A stretch of DNA of 64,000 nt from Candidatus Paraburkholderia kirkii (GTDB lineage: Bacteria; Pseudomonadota; Gammaproteobacteria; Burkholderiales; Burkholderiaceae): NCBI GenBank assembly GCA_001189345.1, contig LFKV01000010.1, forward strand, positions 1-64,000, written 5' to 3'. The notes under the pieces were generated by a model, which searched no databases, was not told where the DNA came from, and saw only the letters and a program-made list of their open reading frames with translations. The position numbers were made by a program, and so were the translations under genes. Shown here piece by piece: positions 62,980 to 64,000 of the stretch. The stretch's first letter is position 1; the number at the start of each line of letters is the position of its first letter.

Positions 62980-63932
62980 TCAGAAGCGATAGTCGGGATT
63001 TCGCGGGTCGAACGTCAGATCGTCGAAGGATTTGATCTGGATGCGCTCGAACATCACACTTTCGAACATGTTGCCATCGTTGTCGAACGATTCGAGCGTG
63101 CGCAGGAGCGGCCGTTCCAGATCGAGGCCGAGGACTTCCTTCTTCGCATAGAACTCGGGCTGCCCGGACGGCGTTTCATACGTCGGCGCGACGACGCGCA
63201 ATCCATGTACCGTGTTTACTTCGATATTCGCCGGCTTCGTGATGCCTGCTTCGGCGAACCGGTGTCCCTCGTCGATGAAGCGCTGCGTGATCGCGTCGAT
63301 GCCGAGCTCGCGGATCGAATGATTCGACTGCGCGCGAGCGAGCGCGCCGTTCACCGACGTCCACATCGGCACGACGCCAAGCAAGCCGCCGAGATGACGA
63401 CCGTAGAGCTCGTCGGGGCGCTTGGAGTCGTCGTAGATGACTTTCTGGCCCGCGTGCGCGCCGTCGGGAAGCCATCTCGCGTAGATGCGCAGCGGCTCGC
63501 GCGTGATGTGCACGAGCATGTGATCGGCGCGCTTCGGCCACTTGCCCTTGATGCGTTTGCGCCGCCACATCGTGAACTCGTAGACGTGTAGTCGCGCAAG
63601 CCTTCCCGCAGATAGCGCCGCAGATAGCGCGGCAGGGCGTCCGGATCGAGCGCGCGGAAGAGGGCGACGAGCTGCGCGTCGTCGAGCTTCGCCAGCGTGC
63701 CGCTTGCGGCGGATTTCGCGAGCCACTGCGCTTGCTGCTCGACGCCGAGCGTGCCGACGCGCGCGATGTCGAGCGCTTGCGCCGCCGCCGTCACCGCTGC
63801 GTCGCCCGACGTCTGGGCATGCGCCGGGATCGGACCGGCAAAGCCGCCGAGCATGGCGCAGGCAGTCAGGTTCGCGTAAGCGAACCGCCAATCCGAAGCG
63901 CGGCGGCGCCATCGCGCACGCGGCATGGGCAT
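62980..63932 (-). pseudogene. DUF1571 family exported protein, one frameshift
   Basis: The N-terminal part (from ATG 63932 or 63926) has a signal-like region ending PIPAHAQ and SGTLAKLDDAQLVALFRALD. Near 63590 one base is gained or lost. The remaining three quarters is read in the next frame as VYEFTMWRRKRIKGKWPKRA, MLVHITREPLRIYARWLPDG and KVIYDDSKRPDELYGRHLGG, to the end at DPRNPDYRF. The length of about 315 residues fits DUF1571 proteins of Burkholderia, whose function is unknown. Confidence 0.75.
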
Positions 63933-64000
63933 CTCCGAGGGCTAATCCTGCGATTCTGGCCCGGCGTTGCGCAATGCGCACCGCAGCACCTTGCCGATCG

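Overview
This window is chromosomal DNA of a Burkholderia sensu lato species (Burkholderiaceae, Betaproteobacteria; probably the Caballeronia/Paraburkholderia side). The evidence is the high GC content, the gene families, and several blocks whose order is typical of that family: lolB-ispE-tRNA-Gln-prs-rplY-pth, kdsD-kdsC-lptC-lptA-lptB-rpoN-hpf-ptsN-hprK-rapZ, uvrA-MFS-ssb and purC-purE-purK. About thirty core genes are intact. By contrast many accessory or dispensable genes carry frameshifts, nonsense codons, internal deletions or insertion-sequence (IS) junctions. That pattern resembles early genome erosion, such as is known in plant leaf-nodule Burkholderia symbionts; the host assignment is inference.

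Layout. 1-3513 is a mosaic of IS3, IS630 and IS66 remnants that cuts off the 3' end of a nagE-type PTS gene (3514-4093). Next come rpoH, with a perfect CIRCE operator upstream, and a frameshifted leuA preceded by a leucine-rich leader peptide using CTA codons. They are followed by ybiB, a broken fumarylacetoacetate hydrolase gene, maiA, and a LysE/ArgO exporter gene fused to half an IS66 transposase. 12.0-24.7 kb is housekeeping: ftsY, rsmD, coaD, ferredoxin, hisC, pth, rplY, prs, tRNA-Gln(UUG), ispE, lolB, a TPR protein, mutM, mutY and an eroded LON-domain gene. 24.7-33.5 kb is the minus-strand regulatory and LPS-export cluster from rapZ back to kdsD.

33.7-45.1 kb holds a frameshifted Kef-type antiporter, apt, a frameshifted RhtB/LysE exporter, a Nudix gene, purU, an AI-2E family permease, uvrA with a 16-nt homopolymer next to its GTG start, an MFS transporter and ssb. 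A truncated IS3 copy has removed the 5' part of fba, and what remains of fba is also deleted and frameshifted. purC, purE, purK and tsaC/Sua5 follow.

50.9-61.1 kb is an envelope region: a broken GDSL lipase lipoprotein, dacB, a two-component operon with a nonsense-mutated response regulator and an intact kinase, a decayed trimeric autotransporter adhesin with 40 tandem 9-bp units, degP, and a broken small periplasmic protein. PmrA-type direct repeats (TTAAG-N6-TTAAG) lie upstream of both the response-regulator operon and degP, which suggests one envelope-stress regulon. The window ends with an IS5-family element nested in an IS630-family element and a frameshifted DUF1571 gene.
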